Assembly: GCA_009781175.1 (NCBI GenBank)
Contig: WQYQ01000004.1
Location: 124,001-188,000, forward strand
Source of the DNA: Betaproteobacteria bacterium
Lineage (GTDB): Bacteria; Pseudomonadota; Gammaproteobacteria; Burkholderiales; Rhodocyclaceae
DNA length: 64,000 nucleotides
Direction of reading: 5' to 3'
The translations under genes were made by a program, and so were the position numbers. Shown here one piece after another: positions 1 to 8,817 of this stretch. How positions within the stretch are numbered: the first letter of the stretch is position 1; each line of letters starts with the position of its first letter. The notes below the pieces were generated by a model. It saw only the letters and a list, made by a program, of their open reading frames with translations. It searched no databases and had not been told where the DNA came from.

Positions 1-304
1 CCGGAACGGTCGCTTCCAATGCGGCCAGATTGCGCGAATGCACGATATCGGGCACCAGATCGCGCAGCACACGATACAGGCGCGGCCACAGCTTTACGCC
101 GGGGCCGGGCGGTTTGTGCAGCTCGATGAATTGCACATCATCGCGCTGGATGCGCGCGCAAAACTTCGGATCGACATCGGTCAGCGCAATGATCGTATGC
201 CGGAAGCGCTCCGCGGGCAGCCGGTTGATCAGATTCACCATCCCGTTTTCGAGACCGCCGACGCGGAAGCTATACACCACGTGAGCAATGTGGAGCGGTT
301 GCAT
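1..304 (-). CDS. Glycosyltransferase, XrtA/PEP-CTERM-associated (TIGR03088-like), 5' part only
   Basis: Reading the minus strand from an ATG at 304 gives an open frame to the window edge, about 101 residues. It begins MQPLHIAHVVYSFRVGGLEN, the N-terminal pattern of GT4-type sugar transferases whose donor fold starts with a short strand followed by a GG(L/M)E motif. It starts 7 bases after the xrtA stop, so it is probably the next gene of the exopolysaccharide operon. In known XrtA loci a TIGR03088 glycosyltransferase commonly occupies this place; that family assignment rests on context and the first 100 residues. The catalytic C-terminal half is outside the window. Confidence 0.82.
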   Translation of the reverse strand, partial: MQPLHIAHVVYSFRVGGLENGMVNLINRLPAERFRHTIIALTDVDPKFCARIQRDDVQFIELHKPPGPGVKLWPRLYRVLRDLVPDIVHSRNLAALEATVP

Positions 305-311
305 GGGCGCC

Positions 312-1862
312 TCAATTATGCGGCACGGCGCGCAGCATTCGATCGATCACGCCACGATTGGCGCTCAGGAAGTCCCGCAGCGCCTCATCCGCCGCTTCGG
401 GACTCTCACCAGCCTTGGCCCACAGCACAATCACGGCCGAATCGTCCGCGCGACGCGCCAGGCGGTCGGCGGCAAGCTCCAGCTTCGCCCGCCGCTCGTC
501 GAGCGTTTCGCGGTCGCCGAGCCAGTACCAGGACCATACGACCAGCTTTCCCGCGCTTCCGCTCAGTAAAGTGTGCTGGACATCCAGGTCGGAGAAAACC
601 GTTTGACGCCTCGCCTCCACCTGGGCCCAGGTTTTGTCTTTCGATGTGACAAGCCGGTTATCCCACTGAATCAATTCATGCCCTGGCGTCTGGCGAGCGT
701 AATAGGCAAGGAACACCGAGACTTCCGCATCGCCTTTCCGATAGGTCGCAAGCGCACGCGCACGCTCGCCCACGTAAAGGGGCGTCCAGGACGCAATTCC
801 CTGCTCACCGCTCAGCACCCATCCACCCTGCCCCTCGGGGGGCGCATCGAAGCGATACTCGCTGGCCATCGGCACATTTTCCAGCCAACGTTCCAAAGGC
901 TGCCAAAGCGCCGCGATACAAAAAACCGCGAGCAAACCGGGCAACGCCCGCCGGACAATCTGCGCGCCAGGCAGCGCGGTACTCGCGCCTTCCGCGACGA
1001 CGGGCAAAGGCCGCTCGCTCTCGCGCCACCAGGAACCGACCCAAAACAACGCGAAGATCACGAGACCGAAAAAAAACCACCCATAAATCAGGTGATCGAC
1101 CCCCGTAGCCAGCCGGTTATCGGAGAGATGCCCGATCATCACGATCATGTAAGCGCGCAGCCAATTCGCCACCAAGGGCACGATGATCGAGGCGAGCACG
1201 AACAGCGCACGCCGCTTCAGACTGGTGTAGTTCAGATAGGCAAATAGAACCCCCACCATCACGGAGGCAATCAGATAGCGAATCCCGCTGCACGCCTCCA
1301 CGACGGACCAATGCCCGCTCGGGATGACAAATTGCAGCCCCTCGCGATACACCGGCACGCCCGACAAACGCAATGCCTTGACGGTGAAGTCCGCAGTATG
1401 CTGCATCAGCCAAGGCGTCAGAAAATCGCCGAAAGGCACGGCAAAAAACAGAAACGCCAACGGAAACACCGCCGCGCGGGTGATTTCGTGCCCCCATACC
1501 ACCCACACCGCGCAAATCACCATTGCAATCAGGCTGGCTTGGGAAAGCGCCGCGACGCTCGCCGCTTCGCCCACCAGCCATGCAAAACCCGCCAGGGCCA
1601 AAACCAGCAAAGGAAACTTTGCCGGCCGCCATGTTATCCGTTCCAACCGATGGCGCAGGTTCCACAGCAGCCCCAGGCTGATTGGGAAAACGACAAAACC
1701 ATGCGCGAAGGTTTCCGACTGACTCCAGATACTAATCATCGCTTCCAGAGTGGAATGAAAGATCAGCAAAACCGATACGGCGGCAATCAAGCCAAGCAAT
1801 GCGACGGTTCGAAAACCGCTCGCCACGGCAGCGACAGGCGTTTGCACAGAAGCCGCGCTCAT
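312..1862 (-). CDS. xrtA: Exosortase A fused to an EpsI domain
   Basis: Integral membrane transpeptidase-like enzyme that recognises the C-terminal PEP-CTERM signal of exported proteins. The 516-residue product has a run of hydrophobic helices over about residues 20-275. The exosortase catalytic triad is visible: Cys191 in VVEACSGIRYL, Arg236 in ANWLRAY and His257 in VDHLIYGW. From about residue 305 to the end lies a second, mainly soluble domain that matches the EpsI (DUF3485) partner, fused as in many XrtA proteins. The start overlaps the upstream glycosyltransferase stop by 4 bases (ATGA). A probable substrate gene is at 13729-14670. Confidence 0.96.
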   Translation of the reverse strand: MSAASVQTPVAAVASGFRTVALLGLIAAVSVLLIFHSTLEAMISIWSQSETFAHGFVVFPISLGLLWNLRHRLERITWRPAKFPLLVLALAGFAWLVGEAASVAALSQASLIAMVICAVWVVWGHEITRAAVFPLAFLFFAVPFGDFLTPWLMQHTADFTVKALRLSGVPVYREGLQFVIPSGHWSVVEACSGIRYLIASVMVGVLFAYLNYTSLKRRALFVLASIIVPLVANWLRAYMIVMIGHLSDNRLATGVDHLIYGWFFFGLVIFALFWVGSWWRESERPLPVVAEGASTALPGAQIVRRALPGLLAVFCIAALWQPLERWLENVPMASEYRFDAPPEGQGGWVLSGEQGIASWTPLYVGERARALATYRKGDAEVSVFLAYYARQTPGHELIQWDNRLVTSKDKTWAQVEARRQTVFSDLDVQHTLLSGSAGKLVVWSWYWLGDRETLDERRAKLELAADRLARRADDSAVIVLWAKAGESPEAADEALRDFLSANRGVIDRMLRAVPHN

Positions 1863-3070
1863 GCGGTCCGTCCCTCCAAGAGCGGATCGAGCTTGCGCAA
1901 ATGCGCTTCCCAGCTGTAATGCGCCAAAACGCAGGCGCGCGCACGCCTGCCGATCTCAAGCGCGCGTTCAGGCTGGCTCAACAGCTCGCACACCGCGTTT
2001 GCGGTGGCCCCCATATCGTCCGCGACCACAAGCTCCTCTCCTCTTCGCGCATCGATTCCCGTGGCCGCATCGCTGCTTGCCACCACGGCCTTCTGCATCG
2101 CCATGGCTTCGAGAACTTTATTCTGAATGCCACGCGCGATCCGCAATGGCGCAACGATAACCGCTGCGTGCTGAAGATACGGACGAATATTTGGCACTGT
2201 CCCGGTAATTCGGATATTTGGATCAGCGCCAAGCGCTTTGACTTCCGCCGACGGATTCATCCCAACGATAAAAAACCGGGCGGAGGGCTCGCGGCGCTGA
2301 ATTTCCGGCCACACTTCGCTCGCGAACCATTTCACCGCATCGACATTCGGCCAATAGTCCATCGCGCCGGTGAATACGACGGCCTGCTCATCAGCTTGAT
2401 AAGGCGACGCGAAGGAGTCGTCCGGTGCGAAAAAAGCCGCATCCACGCCATTGCTGATCGCATGCACGCGCGCGGCCGACTCCGGCGCAAGCTTGCGGAA
2501 CAGATCTGACTCGTCTTCGGAAACGAATGTCACCGCGGCCATGTTCGCAGCGGCGGCACGCTCATACGCCAACAAGCGCCGACCTTCCCGCCGATACAGC
2601 CAGCCCAGCGGCCCGCGGTGACTGTCGGCATACGCGGTCCATTTAGCCGAGTCCACATCGCAATAGTCCGCAACGGTGTGCAAACCGCTGAAACCTTCCA
2701 GATACTGCGCCATCGGTGATGAAAAAACGACCGCATGGCGCACCTGGTTACGCGCAAGCGTGTCCTTGACCCACTTGGCCAAATTGGCATTGCGGTAATA
2801 AGGCAGCGACAGAGCTTCTCCGGTTATCAGCCCGCGCAAACTCGCGATGCGCGCCTGGCGCGGTGCGAGCGGCTCGCAATGCAGCTCATCGCACCATTCG
2901 CGCAAACGCTCGACATGCTCCCAATCGGCCGGGTCATCGACAAACGAGCCCAACAGCACGTGATAACGCGTCGACAAATAGCGCAATAGATTGAACGAGC
3001 GGACCTTATCGCCCTTATTGGGGGGATAAGGAATTCGGTGCGCCAAATAAAGCAAAGGAGGTTTTGGCAT
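1859..3070 (-). CDS. Glycosyltransferase, TIGR03087 XrtA/PEP-CTERM type
   Basis: GT4-like glycosyltransferase of about 403 residues, expected to add a sugar during assembly of the exosortase-linked exopolysaccharide. The N-terminus MPKPPLLYLAHRIPYPPNKG is characteristic of the TIGR03087 family. The C-terminal nucleotide-sugar half contains a PLRIARGIQNKVLEAMA motif, which carries the acidic residue region that contacts the donor. A longer frame reaches 3148. I chose the ATG at 3070 because AGAGGAGG lies just upstream and because the longer start would run into the femAB-like gene. It shares a 4-base overlap with xrtA. Confidence 0.93.
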   Translation of the reverse strand: MPKPPLLYLAHRIPYPPNKGDKVRSFNLLRYLSTRYHVLLGSFVDDPADWEHVERLREWCDELHCEPLAPRQARIASLRGLITGEALSLPYYRNANLAKWVKDTLARNQVRHAVVFSSPMAQYLEGFSGLHTVADYCDVDSAKWTAYADSHRGPLGWLYRREGRRLLAYERAAAANMAAVTFVSEDESDLFRKLAPESAARVHAISNGVDAAFFAPDDSFASPYQADEQAVVFTGAMDYWPNVDAVKWFASEVWPEIQRREPSARFFIVGMNPSAEVKALGADPNIRITGTVPNIRPYLQHAAVIVAPLRIARGIQNKVLEAMAMQKAVVASSDAATGIDARRGEELVVADDMGATANAVCELLSQPERALEIGRRARACVLAHYSWEAHLRKLDPLLEGRTA

Positions 3071-3081
3071 CCCCGCCTCCT

Positions 3082-4137
3082 CTATCCGAGATTGCGAACG
3101 ATCAACGGCCCAAGGCGATTCGCAATCGGCAAGGGCAAGCGGCGCCACAGCGCGATAAACGCCCGATACTTCGGATTCAGCGGATTGTTCTGAGGAATGC
3201 CGTCGCGCTTGAATAAGCGATATTCATAAGAAAGCGGCTGGGGCTCAAAGCCCCAATTCTTCTTGAATGAATAAGGCCCCGTCCCCAGCTTGCTGCGGCC
3301 GTAATCAAAAATCCCACAGCCACGCACGACGGCGCGCTGCATCAGACTCCAGTACTTGAAATCGTTGGCAGCAAGATCGCGCGCGGCCGGATAGTCTCCG
3401 GCGTAATAAGGCAGAATTTCGTCACGGAAGAAAAAACTCAAAACGCTCGAAAGCGGCCGTCCCGCGGCATCGGTGACGCTCAAGACTTCGCAGTCATCCC
3501 CAAACGCATCCTGCAAGCCGGCAAACCAGCGCTCCGACAAAGCCGGCGTGCCATGCCGCCGGACATTATCGGCATACACGGCAAAAAAACGCTGGGTGTC
3601 GGGATCGATATTCCCGATCAAGCCGTTCTTGATTCCCTTGCGCACCATTGCCCGCTGCTTGCGCGGAATGGCAAGCATATTCGCCTCGTCGTCCGCCTCG
3701 ATCCGACGCCGGAACGTTACATAGAGGTCCTGGCGCGGCCACTCAGGATGACGCACGGCGGAGAGATTGCGAAATTCGAGGTGCTCCACGCCGCGCGCTT
3801 GCGCTAGGCGTCCCGCTTCGGCTTCCAATGCGTCCGCCGCCGCGGAATCAAGCGCAACGACCCCGCCATACGCGCAAAAAGGCAAGGAGGACAGGGAATG
3901 GCCAAAGAGCAGGCTTTTCACCTCGGCCAAAGGCAAAACACCGACGATTTCTCCGTTGCGCTCGGCATACAGGTAATACGTGCGGTGCCCCTGCAAATTC
4001 TCTATTAATCCCTGCCAGGCGGAGAGGTGAAAAAAAGTCGCGTCCGGCTGCGCGCGCACGAAAGCGTCCCATTTCGGACGTTCCGCTTCTCCCATGTGGC
4101 GCACCACAACGGGATCGACAAGGGTTTGATTGTGCAT
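3082..4137 (-). CDS. FemAB-like GNAT protein, XrtA/PEP-CTERM-associated
   Basis: Product of 351 residues with the FemAB/GNAT arrangement. An N-terminal acyltransferase half contains DATFFHLSAWQ at about residue 32. A C-terminal half ends in the conserved stretch DYGRSKLGTGPYSFKKNWGF. FemAB proteins use aminoacyl-tRNA to add amino acids to peptidoglycan. The XrtA-associated subfamily is known only from its position in exopolysaccharide loci, so its substrate is unknown and polymer decoration is my inference. It lies 3 bases after the deacetylase stop and 11 bases before the next glycosyltransferase, so it should be cotranscribed. Confidence 0.92.
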   Translation of the reverse strand: MHNQTLVDPVVVRHMGEAERPKWDAFVRAQPDATFFHLSAWQGLIENLQGHRTYYLYAERNGEIVGVLPLAEVKSLLFGHSLSSLPFCAYGGVVALDSAAADALEAEAGRLAQARGVEHLEFRNLSAVRHPEWPRQDLYVTFRRRIEADDEANMLAIPRKQRAMVRKGIKNGLIGNIDPDTQRFFAVYADNVRRHGTPALSERWFAGLQDAFGDDCEVLSVTDAAGRPLSSVLSFFFRDEILPYYAGDYPAARDLAANDFKYWSLMQRAVVRGCGIFDYGRSKLGTGPYSFKKNWGFEPQPLSYEYRLFKRDGIPQNNPLNPKYRAFIALWRRLPLPIANRLGPLIVRNLG

Positions 4138-4140
4138 GGG

Positions 4141-5007
4141 TCAATTTTGCGAGAGGAAAATATCGTCCATCCGGCCCCAGCGAAAATCTCCGAGCAGCCG
4201 TTCCAGGCGTGCTTCCATATGTTCGAGATTCACGTAATGCCGGAAACGGGCGCGCGCGCTGGCATCTTTCACACGCGGCTGCCCGGGATCGATTTCCCAC
4301 GGATGAAAATAGAAAACGCTCGGGCGCCCATCGGCGCGATTGACCCGCCGAATCGACCAACGCGATAACGCATACGGCAACAAGCGAAAATATCCGCCCC
4401 CGCCGGCAGGCCAATTCCGCCCCATCCAGCGCACCGTGGTGATGGGAATCTCCAATAATCCATTGGACAATTTCCAAGGGAAGCGCGGCGCGTCCGGCAT
4501 GCCATAGTGATCGTGCGCGATCGGATAAACCGAAGAGCTGTAGGCATAACCATTTTCGCGCAGGACGTCGTGCGCCCATAGATTCTGGGCCCCGATCGAA
4601 AAGCTGGGCGCGCGATAACCGCGCACCTCGACGCCGGCGATATCTTCCAGAACAGCCTTGGCAAGCGCCACATCGGCTCCGAAGGCTTGCGGCGTCTGAT
4701 CGCTCGCGCGCTCATGCTGGTAGCCGTGGCTCGCCAGTTCATGCCCTTCCATGACGATCAAACGCACGAGTTTGGGATAACGTTCGGCGATCCAGCCCAG
4801 CGTGAAAAAGGTGGCCTTCGCCCCATATTCATGCAGCATGCCGAGGATACGGTCGACATTCCCTTCGACCCGGCATGGCAGCTCGTCCCAGCGCGCGCGC
4901 GGAAACTGCTTCGCCAAAGCTGAAACCTGGAAATAATCCTCGATGTCGATCGACAACGCATTTACAAGTTCATTCTCCGTCGTTCGACTTGCGGAGGCAG
5001 AACTCAT
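4141..5007 (-). CDS. Polysaccharide deacetylase, XrtA-associated
   Basis: NodB-fold (carbohydrate esterase 4) enzyme of 288 residues, expected to remove N-acetyl groups from the exopolysaccharide. Motif 1 is SIDIEDYFQ near residue 19, giving the catalytic and metal aspartates. Motif 2 is the zinc-binding ASHGYQH. Motif 3 is RGYRAPSFS. The C-terminal part with FYFHPWEIDPGQPR is typical of the exosortase-associated subgroup carrying a DUF3473-like tail. There is no signal peptide, so it probably acts on the cytoplasmic side or on lipid-linked precursors. Its start overlaps the wecB stop by 4 bases. Confidence 0.94.
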   Translation of the reverse strand: MSSASASRTTENELVNALSIDIEDYFQVSALAKQFPRARWDELPCRVEGNVDRILGMLHEYGAKATFFTLGWIAERYPKLVRLIVMEGHELASHGYQHERASDQTPQAFGADVALAKAVLEDIAGVEVRGYRAPSFSIGAQNLWAHDVLRENGYAYSSSVYPIAHDHYGMPDAPRFPWKLSNGLLEIPITTVRWMGRNWPAGGGGYFRLLPYALSRWSIRRVNRADGRPSVFYFHPWEIDPGQPRVKDASARARFRHYVNLEHMEARLERLLGDFRWGRMDDIFLSQN

Positions 5008-6143
5008 ACACCCTCTCCCCGCTCTTTCAACCAGTCAAACAAATGCCCAGCAATCCGCTGCGCGGCCGCGCCATCCCAGAACTCGGGAATACGTCCAGCC
5101 TTGCCGTCTCCGTGCAGCGAGCTCTGGAGCCCCGCGAGAATAGCGTCTCGATCGCGCCCGACCAGCGTATTGGTTCCCTGGTCGACCGTAATCGGACGTT
5201 CGGTGTTTTCTCTCAGCGTTAGACAGGGCACACCCAATGCGGTTGTCTCTTCCTGAATCCCACCCGAATCCGTCATGACCACGCGCGCCCTGGACATCAG
5301 ACCGAGCATCTCAAGATAGCCCTGCGGGGGCAGGAGATAAATCCGTTTCCCTTCCAGACGCGTCAACAGCCCAAAACGCTCAAGATTCCCACGCGTGCGC
5401 GGGTGGATCGGGAAAACCAAAGGCAGGCGCTCGCTTGCCGTCAGCAAGGTATCGATCAGCGCGGCAAACACAGCCGGGTCATCCACATTGGATGGACGAT
5501 GCAAGGTCACGACGCCGAATCCCGCCGGGCCATCCAAAAGATCGCCCGGGAAACCCGCAGCCTGCATGGTTTCCGCAGCAGGAATCGCTTTCGCAAGATT
5601 GAAGCGCAGCGAATCGATCATCACATTCCCGGTAAAAACGATGCGTTCTGCGGGAATGCCTTCGCGCGCAAGGTTGCCCGCCGCGCTGCGCTCGGTCGTA
5701 TACAGCAGATCCGCGATCTGGTCGGTCAGTACGCGGTTGACCTCTTCAGGCATCGCGCGGTCGAAACTGCGCAGCCCAGCCTCGACGTGGACGACCGGGA
5801 TGCCTTTTTTTACCGCGACCAAGGCGCATGCGATGGTCGAATTCACATCGCCGACGACCAGCACGGCCGATGCGCCATGCGTGTCGAGGATCGGTTCAAA
5901 GCGCTTCATGATCTCCGCTGTTTGAACCGCATGGGTTCCCGATCCGACCTCCAGATTAACATCCGGCTTCGGCAACTCAAGATCGGCAAAAAGCTTGGCA
6001 TTCATCGCATGGTCATAATGCTGGCCCGTATGCACAAGCAATGCGGGGATTTCCGGCATATGCTGCGCAAACGCCCGTAGGATCGGTCCCATTTTCATGT
6101 AATTGGGACGCGCACCAACCACGCAGATAACAGGTTTCATCAT
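5004..6143 (-). CDS. wecB: UDP-N-acetylglucosamine 2-epimerase (non-hydrolysing)
   Basis: Converts UDP-GlcNAc to UDP-ManNAc for polymer synthesis. The 379-residue length is normal. Conserved pieces include VVGARPNYMKMGPI at the N-terminus, VVGDVNST, VEAGLRSFDRAMPEEVNR with the two active-site glutamates, VTLHRPSNVDD with the catalytic His, and TDSGGIQEE near the C-terminus for UDP binding. Two ATG codons follow one another at 6143 and 6140 directly after the previous stop (TGA-ATG-ATG); either could be used. Its place in the XrtA operon suggests a ManNAc-type residue in the polymer. Confidence 0.96.
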   Translation of the reverse strand: MMKPVICVVGARPNYMKMGPILRAFAQHMPEIPALLVHTGQHYDHAMNAKLFADLELPKPDVNLEVGSGTHAVQTAEIMKRFEPILDTHGASAVLVVGDVNSTIACALVAVKKGIPVVHVEAGLRSFDRAMPEEVNRVLTDQIADLLYTTERSAAGNLAREGIPAERIVFTGNVMIDSLRFNLAKAIPAAETMQAAGFPGDLLDGPAGFGVVTLHRPSNVDDPAVFAALIDTLLTASERLPLVFPIHPRTRGNLERFGLLTRLEGKRIYLLPPQGYLEMLGLMSRARVVMTDSGGIQEETTALGVPCLTLRENTERPITVDQGTNTLVGRDRDAILAGLQSSLHGDGKAGRIPEFWDGAAAQRIAGHLFDWLKERGEGV

Positions 6144-7208
6144 TCAGCGAACCTCTTTACGGGGCTCTGCGTTCGTCGCAGTGGGGGACGACTCAACGGC
6201 AAGCCCGATCGCGGCACCAAGAAGTTGTTCCAGCCGCGCGATCCGATCTTCCAGGCGCGAGGCATGAAAACCAGCCCCTGCATCGACCAAACGCGCCAGC
6301 GTAGTCGGATCGGAAAGAACCGACGGCAAAGCCGCCGCGTTTCCGAAGAACACGCCTCCTTCATGTTTGCCCGCAAAATTCGCCGTTGCAGCAGGCCCTT
6401 GCTCTTCGCGCATTTCATTTACAACCGCTTCAACGTCGGCCGCGCCAAGTGTGTGTTTGTCGGACAGAAAACCCGCCAGTAACAAACGATCGCACAAGGT
6501 ATTGATCCGTCGCGGCAAGCCACCGGATTCCGCATGGATCAAATCGTATGCCGACGGCTCAATACGCGGATCACCCTTCCAGCCGACACGCCCCAGGCGA
6601 TGCTCAATATAGGCGCGCGTTTCCGCGGGATCCATCGGCCCAAGGTGATAAGAAGCAAGCACACGCTGACGCAGTTGCTGCATGTGTTCGCTCTGCATCG
6701 TCTTGCGAAACTCCGGCTGTCCGACGAGGAAGCTTTGCAGCAGCGCGTGATCCTCCAACTGGAAATTGGAGAGCATACGCAGCTCTTCCACCGCTCGGGG
6801 CGTCAGATTCTGCGCTTCATCGACAATTAGCAAAGCCCGCTTACCACTAGCAGTTATTTTTACGAGGAAGGCTTCGATCTGTAAAAGCAAATCCGCCTTT
6901 TCCACATTTTTGGCTGGCAGACCGAACGCTGCCGCAACTAGGCGCAAAATATCATCCGCATCAAGATGCGTACTGACCAAATGCGCAGCAACCACCTTTG
7001 AAGAATCCAGGCGCTGCAACAGACTGCGAACCAAAGTCGTTTTGCCGGCGCCAACCTCTCCGGTAATGACAATAAACCCTTCGCTCTGGTGCAGCCCATA
7101 CTCCAGATAGGCCATCGCCCTCCGATGGCCGCGGCTAGAGAAGAAAAAACTGGGATCCGGGTTGAGCTGGAACGGCTTGGAATAAAAGCCGTAATAGGAT
7201 TCATACAT
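6144..7208 (-). CDS. ExeA-like AAA ATPase, XrtA/PEP-CTERM-associated
   Basis: A 354-residue ATPase of the TIGR03015 type. It starts MYESYYGFYSKPFQLNPDPS, the usual ExeA/MshM opening. Walker A is GEVGAGKT at residues 50-57, Walker B is ALLIVDEAQN around 125-134, and an arginine-rich sensor region contains LPRRINTLCDRLLLAG. The family is a regular member of XrtA loci. Its role is not settled; by analogy with ExeA it may help organise the envelope-spanning export machine. The window holds a second family member, MshM at 39734, in the pilus cluster. Confidence 0.94.
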   Translation of the reverse strand: MYESYYGFYSKPFQLNPDPSFFFSSRGHRRAMAYLEYGLHQSEGFIVITGEVGAGKTTLVRSLLQRLDSSKVVAAHLVSTHLDADDILRLVAAAFGLPAKNVEKADLLLQIEAFLVKITASGKRALLIVDEAQNLTPRAVEELRMLSNFQLEDHALLQSFLVGQPEFRKTMQSEHMQQLRQRVLASYHLGPMDPAETRAYIEHRLGRVGWKGDPRIEPSAYDLIHAESGGLPRRINTLCDRLLLAGFLSDKHTLGAADVEAVVNEMREEQGPAATANFAGKHEGGVFFGNAAALPSVLSDPTTLARLVDAGAGFHASRLEDRIARLEQLLGAAIGLAVESSPTATNAEPRKEVR

Positions 7209-7218
7209 GGCAGATGGC

Positions 7219-8817
7219 TCAAAAACGCATACCGATATTTGCAGTAAGCGAATTCTCGATGAAACTGCTTACCCCGCGACTGGTGTTGTACTGATAAATT
7301 AAGCCGCCGATCGTACGAACGCCCAGCGACGTATTCGCGGCAAGCGAAATATTTTTATAACGCGTTTCCTGGTCCGCATAAATACCGCCTAAACCAAGAG
7401 AGCGGGTTAGACTCAGCCCCAAGCTCAAATTCGTTAGCGGCGAAAGGGCATGCGTTGCATAAAGGCCGCCTCCCGTATCCCGGGTTTTCTCGAAGCTCGC
7501 CAAATCATCGCCCGGCGCAAGCATTGCCGGATCTGTCAGCCTTTCCCGTTCGCTGCGATAAATATTCAGCGCGAAAGAGTTCCGGGCGCCATTCCAGCTA
7601 CCGGCAAGTTCCGCACGCCGTTCAAGAAAAAACGCTTGGCTGATATAAGCCTGCCCAGCCACGGGTGATGGCAAACCGCGTGCGTTCCATGCCGCATCCG
7701 CCTGACTTTTTTGCTCAGGCGTCATCTTCGTAAGAAGATCGGCAAGATTGGAGGTATTCGATACCGATAACAAATACGCCAAATAAAGATTTTGCAATCC
7801 GTTGGCATCGACCGTCGAAGAGGTGGTCGTCACATCTCGTACAAGGCGTCCAGTAATCCCGCTACGCGCAGCACGCCAACTCAAACCATAGTCATAGCCA
7901 TTCCCAAAAAAACGCCTTTCTGTTTGGCCATAAGCATGAGTTCTTGGCGAAGGCGTCCAATCAAATCCTCCGCCATAGATAATTTTATTCCGTTCAGAAC
8001 TACTGAAAAAATCGTTCCGCTCATATCCTCCAATTCCTTTTAATCGGAATAAAGGATCGATTGCATAGAGTCCGGTAAAACGCCCAGAGCTTATTGAAGC
8101 ATTCTGACCGGACTGATAATCCGTGACGCTATATGCAGCAGAGAAATCCCACCCAAAAGGCATCGGATTGAGACTATTGCCAAGCGAAAAACTCACATCA
8201 TGACGTAGATTGTTATTTACGATGTTATCGCTTGAATTGGAATAGGTTACTCGATAGCGCGCTTCTCCGCGAATATCTCCGGGCGCTTGAATAACATAAT
8301 AGGGACTTAAGGAATAAGTCCGCAGCATTGTCTGACTATTAGGATCGTATAGTCCTGTTGAAGGTGAGGTTCCAAATATGGAAGACCGCTGCCGCGACAT
8401 ATCCACGGAGCCATCCAGGAAAAGTCTGCGCTCATAAAGATCAAGCGTCCCCGAGCCATTCGCATAAAGCGTCGAACGGTTGAGATCGCTGGTGTGCATA
8501 TAGACACTGTTTTCCCATGCAAGGTGCAAAGAGCCCACGAGCGATCCAGAACGCCCTGCAACAGTCACCCCTGGCGTAACACGCAACTCAAGATCCTGCT
8601 GCTTATCCGTGGCGCTCAATCTCGCGTTAGTCGTCCACCGCGTAGCAAGATCCAAGGATGGCGTGACTCTCCACCCCGTAGGAACTCCCGGAGTATTATC
8701 TGGAGACGGGTTTGGCGCATCGTTCACAGACTCTTGAGCCATCGCACAAGAACACCCCAACATTCCAATGCAGGTAATTCTCGCCACGCAAAGAAATACC
8801 TTGCTTTGTTCAGGCAT
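7219..8817 (-). CDS. TIGR03016-type outer-membrane protein, XrtA/PEP-CTERM-associated
   Basis: Predicted outer-membrane beta-barrel of about 532 residues. After a signal sequence ending near CSCAMAQES come many alternating aromatic/polar segments such as LYANGSGTLDLYERRLFLDG and YDYGLSWRAARS, and a final phenylalanine (IGMRF), as usual for barrel proteins. It probably supports exopolysaccharide passage through the outer membrane. The ATG at 8817 is preferred over 8889 because AAGGAGAG lies upstream and the signal peptide starts there; it overlaps the kinase gene by 8 bases. Its base composition looks more AT-rich than the neighbouring genes, as is common for barrel genes. Confidence 0.9.
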   Translation of the reverse strand: MPEQSKVFLCVARITCIGMLGCSCAMAQESVNDAPNPSPDNTPGVPTGWRVTPSLDLATRWTTNARLSATDKQQDLELRVTPGVTVAGRSGSLVGSLHLAWENSVYMHTSDLNRSTLYANGSGTLDLYERRLFLDGSVDMSRQRSSIFGTSPSTGLYDPNSQTMLRTYSLSPYYVIQAPGDIRGEARYRVTYSNSSDNIVNNNLRHDVSFSLGNSLNPMPFGWDFSAAYSVTDYQSGQNASISSGRFTGLYAIDPLFRLKGIGGYERNDFFSSSERNKIIYGGGFDWTPSPRTHAYGQTERRFFGNGYDYGLSWRAARSGITGRLVRDVTTTSSTVDANGLQNLYLAYLLSVSNTSNLADLLTKMTPEQKSQADAAWNARGLPSPVAGQAYISQAFFLERRAELAGSWNGARNSFALNIYRSERERLTDPAMLAPGDDLASFEKTRDTGGGLYATHALSPLTNLSLGLSLTRSLGLGGIYADQETRYKNISLAANTSLGVRTIGGLIYQYNTSRGVSSFIENSLTANIGMRF